Source: [Clostridium] aminophilum DSM 10710 (lineage in GTDB: Bacteria; Bacillota; Clostridia; Lachnospirales; Lachnospiraceae). Taken from it: a stretch of 64,000 nt of DNA. The DNA is taken from NCBI RefSeq assembly GCF_000711825.1, contig NZ_KL543982.1:115923-179922 (forward strand). Direction: 5' to 3'. This document shows positions 53,912-61,749 of this stretch, in pieces. The notes under the pieces are model-generated. The model did no database searches. It was not told the DNA's origin and worked only from the letters and a program-made list of their open reading frames with translations. How positions within the stretch are numbered: the first letter of the stretch is position 1; each line of letters opens with the position of its first letter. The translations under genes and the position numbers were made by a program.

Positions 53912-55093
53912 GTGACAAATCAGGCAAAAACTGTAGTCATCGGAACCGTCGGAGCAGGTTATGCGGCAAGGCTTCACGGCAACGGGTATAAAAAAATAAA
54001 CAGTGTTCCATTCCGTCTAAAAGCAATCTGTGATATCGACCAGAAACTGGCAAAGAGCGTAAAGGACGAGTTCGGATATGAGACCATGACGTCGAACTAT
54101 GATGAGATGCTGGCTGATCCGGAAATCGACGTCATCGACATTGTGACTCCACCCTACCTCCACGTCCCCATGGCGATCAAAGCGATCCTGGCCGGTAAAC
54201 ATGTCATCTGCGAAAAGCCTCTCACCGGATATTTTGGAAAACCGGGTGAGAAAAATGTAGGCTTAACCACGCTGAAAGCCACAATGTATAAAGCCTGCAT
54301 GAAACAAATGGAAGAACTGAGGAAAGTGCTGGAAAACTCAGACCGGAAGTTCCTCTATGCCGAGAACTTCGTCTACGCGACTCCCGTTCAGAAAGCTGCG
54401 GAGATCATCCGGGCAAAGAAATCAAAAATCCTCTTCATGAAAGGCGAAGAAAGCCTGAAGGGATCCAGCTCCCCTGTCGCCGGAAAATGGAATAAGACCG
54501 GCGGCGGCATCTTGGTCCGCACCGGCTCCCACCCGCTTTGCGGAATGCTGTGGTTAAAACAGCAAGAGGCAAAAGCCCGGGGCGAGGCCATCGGAATCAA
54601 AAGCGTTTCTGCAGATGTCGGCGTAACCTCAGCTTGTCTGAATGAATATGAGCACCGCCACATTGCGGCCAGACCGGAAGATGTGGAGGATTATGCTGCC
54701 GTCACCGTCACGTTTACGGACGGAACCAAGTGTCTGACCATTGCCAGCGATACGGTTCTGGGCGGTTCCAAAAACTACATCGAAGTCTACGCCAACGACA
54801 ATGCGCTGATGTGCAACATCACCCCCACCGACATTCTCAACACCTATTTCCTCGATGAGGACGGACTGGACGATGTTTACATCTCCGAGATGCTTCCGCA
54901 GAAACTCGGCTGGAACAAAGCCTTTGTGAGCGATGAGGTCATCCGCGGCTACACAGGCGAGTTGACAGACTTCGTGGAAACCATTGCATACGACCGTGAG
55001 CCCACCTCCGGTTTCGACCTCGCTTTCCTGACTACCCAGATCATGTACGCGGCGTATATGTCTGCGGAAGAAGGAAGACGCGTTGATTTTTAG
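53912..55093 (+). CDS. Gfo/Idh/MocA-family oxidoreductase
   Basis: A 393-residue NAD(P)-dependent dehydrogenase. The N-terminal Rossmann fold starts VVIGTVGAGYAARLHG, and the conserved Lys is in CEKPLTG (about residue 98). The C-terminal alpha/beta domain includes GGGILVRTGSHPL. An insertion after CEKPLTG (KPGEKNVGLTTLKATMYKAC) suggests a subfamily with extra substrate contacts. Substrate unknown: typically sugars, inositols or their acids. The start is GTG, supported by GGAGGAGAG. It is divergent from the LysR gene, with 146 bases between them. Confidence 0.88.
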   Translation: MTNQAKTVVIGTVGAGYAARLHGNGYKKINSVPFRLKAICDIDQKLAKSVKDEFGYETMTSNYDEMLADPEIDVIDIVTPPYLHVPMAIKAILAGKHVICEKPLTGYFGKPGEKNVGLTTLKATMYKACMKQMEELRKVLENSDRKFLYAENFVYATPVQKAAEIIRAKKSKILFMKGEESLKGSSSPVAGKWNKTGGGILVRTGSHPLCGMLWLKQQEAKARGEAIGIKSVSADVGVTSACLNEYEHRHIAARPEDVEDYAAVTVTFTDGTKCLTIASDTVLGGSKNYIEVYANDNALMCNITPTDILNTYFLDEDGLDDVYISEMLPQKLGWNKAFVSDEVIRGYTGELTDFVETIAYDREPTSGFDLAFLTTQIMYAAYMSAEEGRRVDF

Positions 55094-55104
55094 GGAAAAC
55101 GGCA

Positions 55105-55156
55105 TATAAGAATCCCCCGGCAGGTCTGAATATAAGCCTGCCAGGGGATTCTTATA
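55105..55156 (+). terminator. Long inverted repeat after the oxidoreductase gene
   Basis: TATAAGAATCCCC and GGGGATTCTTATA, continuing into GGCAGGT/GCCTGCC, form a strong stem of about 20 bp. No T-run follows, but the position directly after the stop suggests a terminator. Confidence 0.6.
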
Positions 55157-55317
55157 TGGAAAGAGGATAAATTCTCTTCGTATTCAGAAACCATTTTACA
55201 GTCTCAAAATATCACTCTCCATGATGTTCATTCCATATGCTCTTTATCTCTGACCGAACCTTGACTTTTCATAGCTGACTATCTGTTAACGCCCGCGCCT
55301 GAGTAACCGCTTTTTCG

Positions 55318-56301
55318 TTACTTATCCTCCGATTCTTTCAGATCCACTCCGGGGATTTCTTTCTCAATCTCCCGAACCACCCTATCCTGGAGGTAGTAGT
55401 TTGCCAACTTGTCTTTCCGGTATTTTTTAAACTCTGAATTCTGCGTAGCATCCATCAAAAGCTTTGTAAAATATTGTTCCCAACTCATAAACGCTTCGCT
55501 ATTTGCAAATAACTCCGGCGAGTCCAATTGCTCATTATTCTCTAATTCTACGACCCCAGACTTTAAAACAATCCATTCAAACGATTCAGGAAGAAATAGT
55601 GCAATCTTCCGAGGGCGTAACGCCTGCTGCCTGACTACATCTTCCATTTCCGCGCCAAACGCAGCTCCATCCGCAACAACCACCACAGCCATTTCCGAAT
55701 ACCGGTTTAAGGTTGAGAGCACCTGCGATTTTCCCTCTGCCGACACGCATGAGATCCCCATCTTCTTAGCGACCGATTCAAAGAATTGAAAACCGGATCT
55801 TTTATCTTCCGTAATGATGACTTGTGGTCGAAATGGCAAGTATCTTCTTACCGGAGCATCGTACATCCGTTCAATTTCCGTATAAATCTTCACGAATCTC
55901 TTATTCTTTGTCCCAGAAAGCCTGTAAATCTCATCTACACTGACCGGCAATTGTTCCAGATAATCTCTGGTTATCAAAAGATAATAATTGTCACTGCCTT
56001 TTACAGTTTCGGCAAAGTCTTTCGAACGAATGAAATGACTGTCCTCATCAATGATAACAATCTTTCCTGGATTACGTAGAATCTCGTCTTCCCACTGATC
56101 CCCTTCAATCGCGATCAGTTCCCGGTCGCAGGAGATGCTGACTCCACTTTCCTTGCCGTACCGGTTGTATTCACGGATCATATCGAAAAGTGTTGTCTTT
56201 CCTCTTCCGCTTTCCCCTCTTAAAATGGTCAGATTTCTTCGTAAGGTAAATGAATAACTATTTCTGCTATTCTTGACCCTGATCTTGTATTCACCGTGCA
56301 T
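55318..56301 (-). CDS. Small P-loop ATPase with TOPRIM-like C-terminal domain
   Basis: A 327-residue protein. Residues 29-37 are a Walker A loop (GESGRGKTT), and a Walker B-like strand IVIIDED lies near 83. No ABC signature is visible. From about residue 160 the pattern VIITEDKRSGFQFFESVAKKMG, then VVVVADGAAFGAEM near 205, resembles a TOPRIM fold: a Glu after strand 1 and an Asp after strand 3, with DGA where DxD is usual. This is OLD-nuclease-like order (ATPase then TOPRIM) but much smaller. Lachnospiraceae genomes carry similar proteins, sometimes mislabelled translation initiation factor. It overlaps the DUF4869 gene by 11 bases, so the two are coupled. The function is unknown and the TOPRIM reading is inference. 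Confidence 0.65.
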   Translation of the reverse strand: MHGEYKIRVKNSRNSYSFTLRRNLTILRGESGRGKTTLFDMIREYNRYGKESGVSISCDRELIAIEGDQWEDEILRNPGKIVIIDEDSHFIRSKDFAETVKGSDNYYLLITRDYLEQLPVSVDEIYRLSGTKNKRFVKIYTEIERMYDAPVRRYLPFRPQVIITEDKRSGFQFFESVAKKMGISCVSAEGKSQVLSTLNRYSEMAVVVVADGAAFGAEMEDVVRQQALRPRKIALFLPESFEWIVLKSGVVELENNEQLDSPELFANSEAFMSWEQYFTKLLMDATQNSEFKKYRKDKLANYYLQDRVVREIEKEIPGVDLKESEDK

Positions 56302-56755
56302 CCTTCTGCTCCTCTCTCAGGTAGGATGCCCCCGCAATCAGGAACTCCTGCATATTGTGAACAATCTGCTTTCTGTCATTCAGAATTCGAATGTCAAACT
56401 CTCCACCTCCAAAATCCATCACATGAAAAAGATTAATCGTAAAGTCCTGTTCCTGACCGAGCTTTAAAATCCATTTCGCACAGTTATCTCCGCAATTAGA
56501 CGCGTTAAATACTTTTCCCGGCAAATGTTTCATCAGAATTAACGCTTTCACTCCTCCGGACAACTGTAACGGGGAAATATTCCCTAACACCGGGCTCTGA
56601 ATACAATTTGCATCAATCACTTCCGAATGGTCTACGTCCGAAATTACCTTTCTGGCAAATTCATCCGTGATCCATTCATCTTTATATCGATTCTTAAAGA
56701 ACACCGATGTGTTATATATGGCATTCTCTTTATCTCCAAACCATACTCTTAACAT
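56291..56755 (-). CDS. DUF4869-family protein
   Basis: A 154-residue soluble protein that I recognise as the DUF4869 type: it starts MLRVWFGDKENAIYNTSVFF and has DEWITDEFARKVISDVDHSEVI, SPVLGNISPLQLSGGVKALI and NCGDNCAKWILKLG. No function is established to my knowledge. It lies between the Fic fragment and the ATPase/TOPRIM-like gene, overlapping the latter by 11 bases. The ATG at 56755 fits the family N-terminus; an in-frame ATG eight codons upstream adds only a Lys-rich tail. Confidence 0.8.
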   Translation of the reverse strand: MLRVWFGDKENAIYNTSVFFKNRYKDEWITDEFARKVISDVDHSEVIDANCIQSPVLGNISPLQLSGGVKALILMKHLPGKVFNASNCGDNCAKWILKLGQEQDFTINLFHVMDFGGGEFDIRILNDRKQIVHNMQEFLIAGASYLREEQKDAR

Positions 56756-56813
56756 AGTTTTCTCTTTTCGTTTTTTCAATATTGGTCCTTCAATCCATCG
56801 TAACTATATAATT

Positions 56814-57029
56814 CTATACAATCTCGGAAAAGCAATCTATACCTTCAATCTCATTCGAACTCTTGACGGACTGAAGCTTTGCAATTGCCGCCAACTCCGT
56901 GAATACCTCTACAAACTGTTCTTTTCTCCCCATGGCCATGACACGCAGCGTATATATGTCCGTTGTAATATTCAGCAATCCTGCAGGAAGAAGTCCATTC
57001 TGCAGAAATGAGTAATCAAATATATGCAT
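56814..57029 (-). pseudogene. Truncated Fic-family gene (N-terminal domain only)
   Basis: A 71-residue product that reads like the first domain of a Fic AMPylator: FLQNGLLPAGLLNITTDIY, then a helix FTELAAIAKLQSVKSSNEIEGI. SSNEIEG contains the inhibitory motif (S/T)xxxE(G/N) found in Fic proteins with a built-in inhibitory helix. It stops a few residues later (DCFSEIV). No FIC core (HPFxxGN) is found in any frame downstream. Either it is a decayed gene or the inhibitory domain has been kept alone. AAGGGG lies eight bases from the ATG at 57029, and the promoter at 57052-57082 excludes the upstream start. Confidence 0.7.
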
Positions 57030-57051
57030 AATCAGATCCCCTTTCTGCATC

Positions 57052-57082
57052 ATTATATATCAAATTATATGTAGCATGCCAA
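57052..57082 (-). promoter_or_regulatory. Promoter of the Fic-fragment/DUF4869/ATPase operon
   Basis: Read leftward: TTGGCA (complement of 57077-57082) and TATAAT (complement of 57052-57057) with 19 bases between, or TATATA with 17. It lies just upstream of the Fic-fragment start, so all three genes are probably transcribed together. Confidence 0.55.
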
Positions 57083-57102
57083 ATAGTACATCCTCCATCA
57101 TT

Positions 57103-58545
57103 TTACTCGCAATAAAACATCTGTTTTGGACTCTTTGGCTTATCCGGTATACTCATTTTGAGTATTCCCTGTTCCACCAACGGCATTACATGAGTCTGAA
57201 TAGCATACGTAACAGAGCTCAAGCCTAAAAACTTACATATCTCGGCTCGCGTCCTTGGAATCTCACAAAACTTAATCAGCTCGTTGTTTTTACTATTTTC
57301 ATTTTGAACAGCCGCAATATTTTCTCCATGCTTATACAACTTCACAACAAAACTGCCTCTCTCCTCAAGAAATTCCGGTTGAGGCAATCCGTATTCCTGC
57401 ATTGCTTTTCTAATCGTCGGAATTCCGGAGTATCTGTTCTCGGTTACTTTCAACACTTCCAGTTCCGTTGCTATTATCGGATTACGGGTATCCGGTTGTA
57501 CTTTTCCCAATTGATCTATTCTGATTCTGCCATATAAACCACCCGGATTTCTAATCTCGATTCTATCTTCATACATCGTTATTTGGATGGGCATTCCTTC
57601 GGTATGAATACTATAATCACGATGCACCAAAGCGTTAAGGATCGTTTCTCTTAACGCTGTAACCGGATAGTCGGTCCGATCTTCCCGCTTTCCGGTCCTG
57701 GAATCGATGATCGTCTTTGTATGCATGTTCCTGTTCACAAATTGCATGGCGCCATCCAGCATTTCCCGGATATTCCCCTCGATACGCTGATTATCCAAAA
57801 AACGTTCGCCCTGTTCGCCGATTTCTCCGATTTCTTTTCCGGGGACAACTGTTGCAACGATACATAGCTGCGGAAAATACGCCTGTGGATATGGGCTGAA
57901 GTTCATGACCGTACTCAGTGTGATTTGATCATTCCTCTTGATGCTCATCAACTCATATATTTCATCATCCGGAATTGCTGCCAGCTTAGGTTTCCCGGTT
58001 TTCAGCAATCCAATATAATTTGTAACAGCTTCCTGATTTAACGCTGCGAATGTAGCCCTCTCAACAACTCTAATATCATCCTGATACTTTTTCCTGTAGG
58101 CCTCGTAACTGTATACTTCGTATTCTGTCATCGGTTCATCGCTATCGCCCACACGAACAAATGACCCCTTTACTCTGCCTCTCCCCTGATAAAAGACCGG
58201 TCTTTCTGTAATATCTACCCCCGGTATCTCAGCTGCAACAAAAAACAGACCATTTTTTTCCGCCACCGTTAGTAATGGTCTGACAACCGGCTCCATTTGT
58301 AAACATTGTTCATTTATTTTCTTTTGAATATCCTGCGGGTCATATACTCCCACTTCTTTAAAACCATGTTTCTCATCCACGCCAAATACAATGACTCCAC
58401 CGTCATCCTGATTTGAAAAACTGGACAATGAATCATATAGATGTTTGGGACATCCTTTCTCTGCACTTTTTATTTCCAATGTTGGTGTTTCACATTTTAG
58501 CTTCTGTATCAGCTCCAATTTTTCCCTTAATTCTTCGGCTGTCAT
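57103..58545 (-). CDS. Schlafen/AlbA_2-domain ATP-binding regulator, copy 1
   Basis: A 480-residue predicted transcriptional regulator. An AlbA_2 domain at about 15-135 has TLEIKSAEKGCP and DGGVIVFGVDEKHGFKEVG. A GHKL-like HATPase_c_4 domain at about 290-390 has ALRETILNALVHRDYSI, EIRNPGG and GIPTIRKAM. A C-terminal winged helix lies at 425-475. Such proteins are often labelled RecG-like helicase or transcriptional regulator, without proof. GAGGAGG precedes the ATG, and a consensus promoter lies 26 bases upstream. It shares its architecture with the gene at 59060. Confidence 0.85.
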   Translation of the reverse strand: MTAEELREKLELIQKLKCETPTLEIKSAEKGCPKHLYDSLSSFSNQDDGGVIVFGVDEKHGFKEVGVYDPQDIQKKINEQCLQMEPVVRPLLTVAEKNGLFFVAAEIPGVDITERPVFYQGRGRVKGSFVRVGDSDEPMTEYEVYSYEAYRKKYQDDIRVVERATFAALNQEAVTNYIGLLKTGKPKLAAIPDDEIYELMSIKRNDQITLSTVMNFSPYPQAYFPQLCIVATVVPGKEIGEIGEQGERFLDNQRIEGNIREMLDGAMQFVNRNMHTKTIIDSRTGKREDRTDYPVTALRETILNALVHRDYSIHTEGMPIQITMYEDRIEIRNPGGLYGRIRIDQLGKVQPDTRNPIIATELEVLKVTENRYSGIPTIRKAMQEYGLPQPEFLEERGSFVVKLYKHGENIAAVQNENSKNNELIKFCEIPRTRAEICKFLGLSSVTYAIQTHVMPLVEQGILKMSIPDKPKSPKQMFYCE

Positions 58546-58570
58546 TTCAGTTCCTCCTCTCTAATTTTAG

Positions 58571-58599
58571 ATCTTAATGTTCTATTTTAGTTTTGTCAA
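58571..58599 (-). promoter_or_regulatory. Consensus promoter of the AlbA_2 gene copy 1
   Basis: Read leftward: a perfect TTGACA (complement of 58594-58599), 17-base spacer, TAAGAT (complement of 58571-58576). Upstream of the -35, two related stretches TTAGCTGATAAAGTT and TTAGTTGATGAAACTT are 31 bp apart and may be operators. This is among the strongest promoters readable in the window. Confidence 0.8.
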
Positions 58600-58655
58600 C
58601 GAACAAAAAATATAACTTTATCAGCTAAAGCATATTCACATCTAAGTTTCATCAA

Positions 58656-58690
58656 CTAAAAAAGGAACTCAAATGATTTGAGTTCCTTAA
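58656..58690 (-). terminator. Terminator downstream of the second AlbA_2 gene
   Basis: Read leftward, AAGGAACTCAAA pairs with TTTGAGTTCCTT around a 3-base loop and is followed by TTTTTAG. Between 59060 and this hairpin lies only the transposase remnant. Confidence 0.85.
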
Positions 58691-58863
58691 GCAGTTATTT
58701 TGTAAGACTCGTTTCCTCTCGCTCGTTGTCAGTAAGCGCTTATTTTTATGTGAACTCTGCAAAAAAGTGGGGCAATCATTTTTCTTGTAGAATTGACCAT
58801 GCCACACTATAGGTTACTAATACCGTCCGACAGCCTTGACATGAACCTCAGGCTCTGAATCTA

Positions 58864-59076
58864 AGAACAGCCTGCCTGTACGGCTTTGTGAATGAGTCGA
58901 CTTCCACCGGCTTGACTGCATCCGGCAGGACCGTGATCCGCTTTTGCGGTTCGCTTCAGGCTGATAATGAAGATATAACCTTCGGTTGTTGCGGCAAAAA
59001 GATGCATATGAACAATCACCTCGGCATCACACTGCGTCATCTTCCGTTTGGAGGCTATCTCATACAATTACCCATT
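58864..59076 (+). pseudogene. Probable transposase N-terminal remnant (ISL3-like zinc finger)
   Basis: In the plus-strand frame from about 58864 the text includes DITFGCCGKKMHMNNHLGIT followed by LRHLPFGGYLIQL. This recalls the N-terminal zinc-finger of ISL3-type transposases (Cys-Gly, then a Leu-Pro-Phe-Gly-Gly step). No complete transposase is present, and the frame runs into the 3' end of the opposing AlbA_2 gene. The rest of the 510-base gap (58546-59059) holds the promoter and terminator listed separately. The family call is tentative. Confidence 0.35.
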
Positions 59077-60355
59077 TTCCAGTTTTATTTCCACCCTGAC
59101 GCTCAATAACCTTTTTTTCTTTCAATGAGGCGAGTATTTTTCTTATATATCCATCAGAATATCCACTTACAGCAACTAATTCTTTTATCGTGATACTAGA
59201 ATTTTGACTTATAAAATCGATAACACGCTGCTCAGCCTCATTAATGCTGACATTGTTATCAGTGCCCGTTCCATCACTATTCTTTTTCTCATAATTAAAT
59301 GGAATAGTAACATTAACGAAATTCTCCATAATATCAAAAGCCTGTTTTCCATAGTTGCTTATTATAAGAGGAATGCCATGACCTGTCTGCTCCACGTACC
59401 CCAACTGCCCAAATATTTTTTGGAGCTTGGAGTTTACTGGCTTACTGATTCCTTTGTAAAATTCTTCTCTGTTTAAATCTACTGGTAATCCCCCTGTAGA
59501 GATAATTTCTATTCTGTCAGAAAAAATATAAACTGCTGGTGGATTTCCTTTGTCCCATTTCGTATGAATACATGCATTTTGCCAAGCTTCTTTAAAGCTT
59601 GCCATGTCAAATAGCTTTTCTTCCGTTCGCCTATGGTTTCCCATCGTAACCATAGTTTCGTTAATGGATTCCATATAATCCAACACTTTATCGATGGCGG
59701 TAACCAGACAAGTTCCCCCATACTCATTTCTCTTTATAAGATCCGTTTTATCTTTTCCTGCAAATGTAACAACTTTTATCGAAATATCATTCTCATCAGC
59801 AAGCAAAAAAGCCATCATATTATATTTTCCATCGCTGTTTTTCAACCCTGCATTATCTTCAAAGGTTGTCTGATCAACTGTTAGTCCAGCTGTTACATAT
59901 GCAATTTTAAGTTTATTAAATGTTAGCGTCTGAACCGGCGCGGGAATCAATGTCAAAATATCCGATGAAGTTTGTCTATCCATCAACTCCTTAAGAGCTG
60001 TTGGGCTCAATTCTCTATCTTCATCAGCCGATCGCATATAGTAACGTCCATATGCTGAATATGGTTTTTCTGAACCGCGTACTTCGATTTTTATTACGTT
60101 TTTGTCATCGATTAGTTCATGTTCTATGGTCGGTATAACTTGTGGCTTAAGGAAATTTGCTATCGCTTGGGATATTTCTCTAAGTGTTCTGTCGCCCATC
60201 TGCTGACCAACTACATCCCCATTATCCTTAACTCCAAAATACAGAACTCCATAGCCATTCTTATTGAGCATAGAAGCCAATGAAGTTATTCCTTCCCGGA
60301 GCTCACCGGTTGTCTTCTTGAATTCTATCTTTTCTGTTTCTACTCCTATATTCAT
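59060..60355 (-). CDS. Schlafen/AlbA_2-domain ATP-binding regulator, copy 2
   Basis: A 431-residue protein of the same architecture as its neighbour. The AlbA_2 domain (about 1-125) has KIEFKKTTGELREGITSLAS, GYGVLYFGVKDNGDVVGQ and SAYGRYYMRSADEDREL. A HATPase_c_4-like region (about 250-350) has FKEAWQNACIHTKWD, DRIEIISTGGLP and GYVEQTGHGIP. A C-terminal helix-turn-helix has ISQNSSITIKELVAVSGYSDGYIRKIL. The ATG at 60355 is chosen because AGGAGG is nine bases away; a start 24 codons upstream lacks one. AT-rich codon use compared with the flanking sugar genes suggests acquisition by transfer. Confidence 0.85.
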   Translation of the reverse strand: MNIGVETEKIEFKKTTGELREGITSLASMLNKNGYGVLYFGVKDNGDVVGQQMGDRTLREISQAIANFLKPQVIPTIEHELIDDKNVIKIEVRGSEKPYSAYGRYYMRSADEDRELSPTALKELMDRQTSSDILTLIPAPVQTLTFNKLKIAYVTAGLTVDQTTFEDNAGLKNSDGKYNMMAFLLADENDISIKVVTFAGKDKTDLIKRNEYGGTCLVTAIDKVLDYMESINETMVTMGNHRRTEEKLFDMASFKEAWQNACIHTKWDKGNPPAVYIFSDRIEIISTGGLPVDLNREEFYKGISKPVNSKLQKIFGQLGYVEQTGHGIPLIISNYGKQAFDIMENFVNVTIPFNYEKKNSDGTGTDNNVSINEAEQRVIDFISQNSSITIKELVAVSGYSDGYIRKILASLKEKKVIERQGGNKTGKWVIV

Positions 60356-60451
60356 AGCTTCACGCCTCCTAAATGTATTGTTCTCTTGGTAACATTTTTT
60401 CTCTTTATCATAGTTTCTCCCTGCCACTATGAATTATACTCTATTCGTTTC

Positions 60452-60511
60452 TTTTTGCTACTCTTTTTGCTACTTTATTTACCACTTTATTTGCTACCTT
60501 AATTGCCACTT
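60452..60511. repeat. 12-bp tandem array upstream of the second AlbA_2 gene
   Basis: Five 12-base units (60452, 60464, 60476, 60488, 60500) follow TTTTTGCTACTT with changes. The array lies in the leader or promoter region of the leftward AlbA_2 gene, about 100 bases before its start. The remaining 210 bases to the glycosyltransferase start hold no gene that I can support. Confidence 0.8.
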
Positions 60512-60722
60512 ATCCCAGTATCATCGTGAAAACCAGGCACCAGCGAATCAAATCTCTCCGACTTCGAAGAAATCTTTTTTGTCATAACATCCCCCTTTTC
60601 TGCACAAAAAGCAAAATAATCCGTATCAAATTTTATTTTCCATCCATTCATTTCATGATAAAATAGCATCGTTGATTTTTGTGACACAAGATTATTACTT
60701 ACGCGGAGGAAAGGGCAGCTCT

Positions 60723-61742
60723 ATGATCAGCGTCATCGTGCCGGTATATAATGTAAAGCCATACCTTGAAGAATCAATCCAAAGTGTAATTCACCAGACC
60801 TTCCGGGATCTGGAGATCATTCTTGTCGATGACGGATCCACCGATGGCTCCGGCGAAATCTGCGACCGCTACGCTGAGATCGATTCCCGCATCCGGGTTA
60901 TTCATCAGGAAAACCGCGGCTTAAGCGCGGCCCGAAATGCCGGTCTCGACATCTGTCATGGGGATATTATTGCCTTTCTGGATTCCGATGACGCTTTCCT
61001 CGAAAATGCGCTTGAAGTGATGGAAAAAGCGATGAGAGAATCCGGAGCGGACATTGTGGAATGCAATTTTTCTTTCTTCAGCCGAAAAAAATGCTCGAAT
61101 CTCCGGAACACACCTATGCAAAAGGCCCTTCCCAACCACAAGCCCGGTCTCTATTCCGGTCCGGAAGCGATGAAGCTGAATCTGTATCGAACCATCACAC
61201 ATGTGGTATGGAGCAAGATCTACCGCCGGGAAATCTGGAACCGCTTTCGCTTCCGCAATGGGCAGAATTTTGAAGATCTGGATATCATTCTGCCGGTTCT
61301 CCACTCAGCAAGGAATGTCTATCTTCTCAATGAAGTTCTGATACTTTACCGCCGTCGCCCCGAAAGTATTACTCAAACATTGAACCTGAAAAATCTCAGG
61401 GACATTACCGCGGCGTATACCCATTATACGAATTATATCTGTCAGTTTTCTCCCCAGTACTTCACCGACAGTGATCTGGACTTTGTCCGCAGAAAACAGT
61501 TATTCTCCATGCTAAGCTTCTACTATCGTGGTATTCTTTACCCGATTCCGCAGAAAGAACGCTATCTGAGCTATCTGAATAAATGTATTTTGGATCTTTC
61601 CGCCTCCATCGATCTATCGAAATGCTCTCTCCGTCTGAAAGCGGCGGCGTGGTTCTATCACGTTTCCCCGATGGCGGTCAACCGGATGCTCTACCGATTA
61701 TACCGGTTTTATCGATCATCCCAGACGCTTCTGTTAAGGTAA
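60723..61742 (+). CDS. Glycosyltransferase family 2
   Basis: A 339-residue inverting glycosyltransferase that adds a sugar from a nucleotide donor to a growing surface glycan at the inner membrane face. GT-A fold motifs: MISVIVPVYNVKPYLEESIQS, ILVDDGSTDGSGEICDRYA, SAARNAGLDICHGDIIAFLDSDD (metal-binding DSDD) and FEDLDIILP (acceptor-side acidic motif). The C-terminus is basic and may bind the membrane. The ATG at 60723 matches the family start, with GGAGGAAAGG upstream. The flippase gene follows seven bases after its stop. Confidence 0.93.
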   Translation: MISVIVPVYNVKPYLEESIQSVIHQTFRDLEIILVDDGSTDGSGEICDRYAEIDSRIRVIHQENRGLSAARNAGLDICHGDIIAFLDSDDAFLENALEVMEKAMRESGADIVECNFSFFSRKKCSNLRNTPMQKALPNHKPGLYSGPEAMKLNLYRTITHVVWSKIYRREIWNRFRFRNGQNFEDLDIILPVLHSARNVYLLNEVLILYRRRPESITQTLNLKNLRDITAAYTHYTNYICQFSPQYFTDSDLDFVRRKQLFSMLSFYYRGILYPIPQKERYLSYLNKCILDLSASIDLSKCSLRLKAAAWFYHVSPMAVNRMLYRLYRFYRSSQTLLLR

Positions 61743-61749
61743 CACAAAC

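Noticed and set aside
59060..60427. Start of the AlbA_2 gene 24 codons upstream of 60355
   Set aside because: No ribosome binding site there, while AGGAGG lies nine bases before the ATG at 60355, which also matches the family start.
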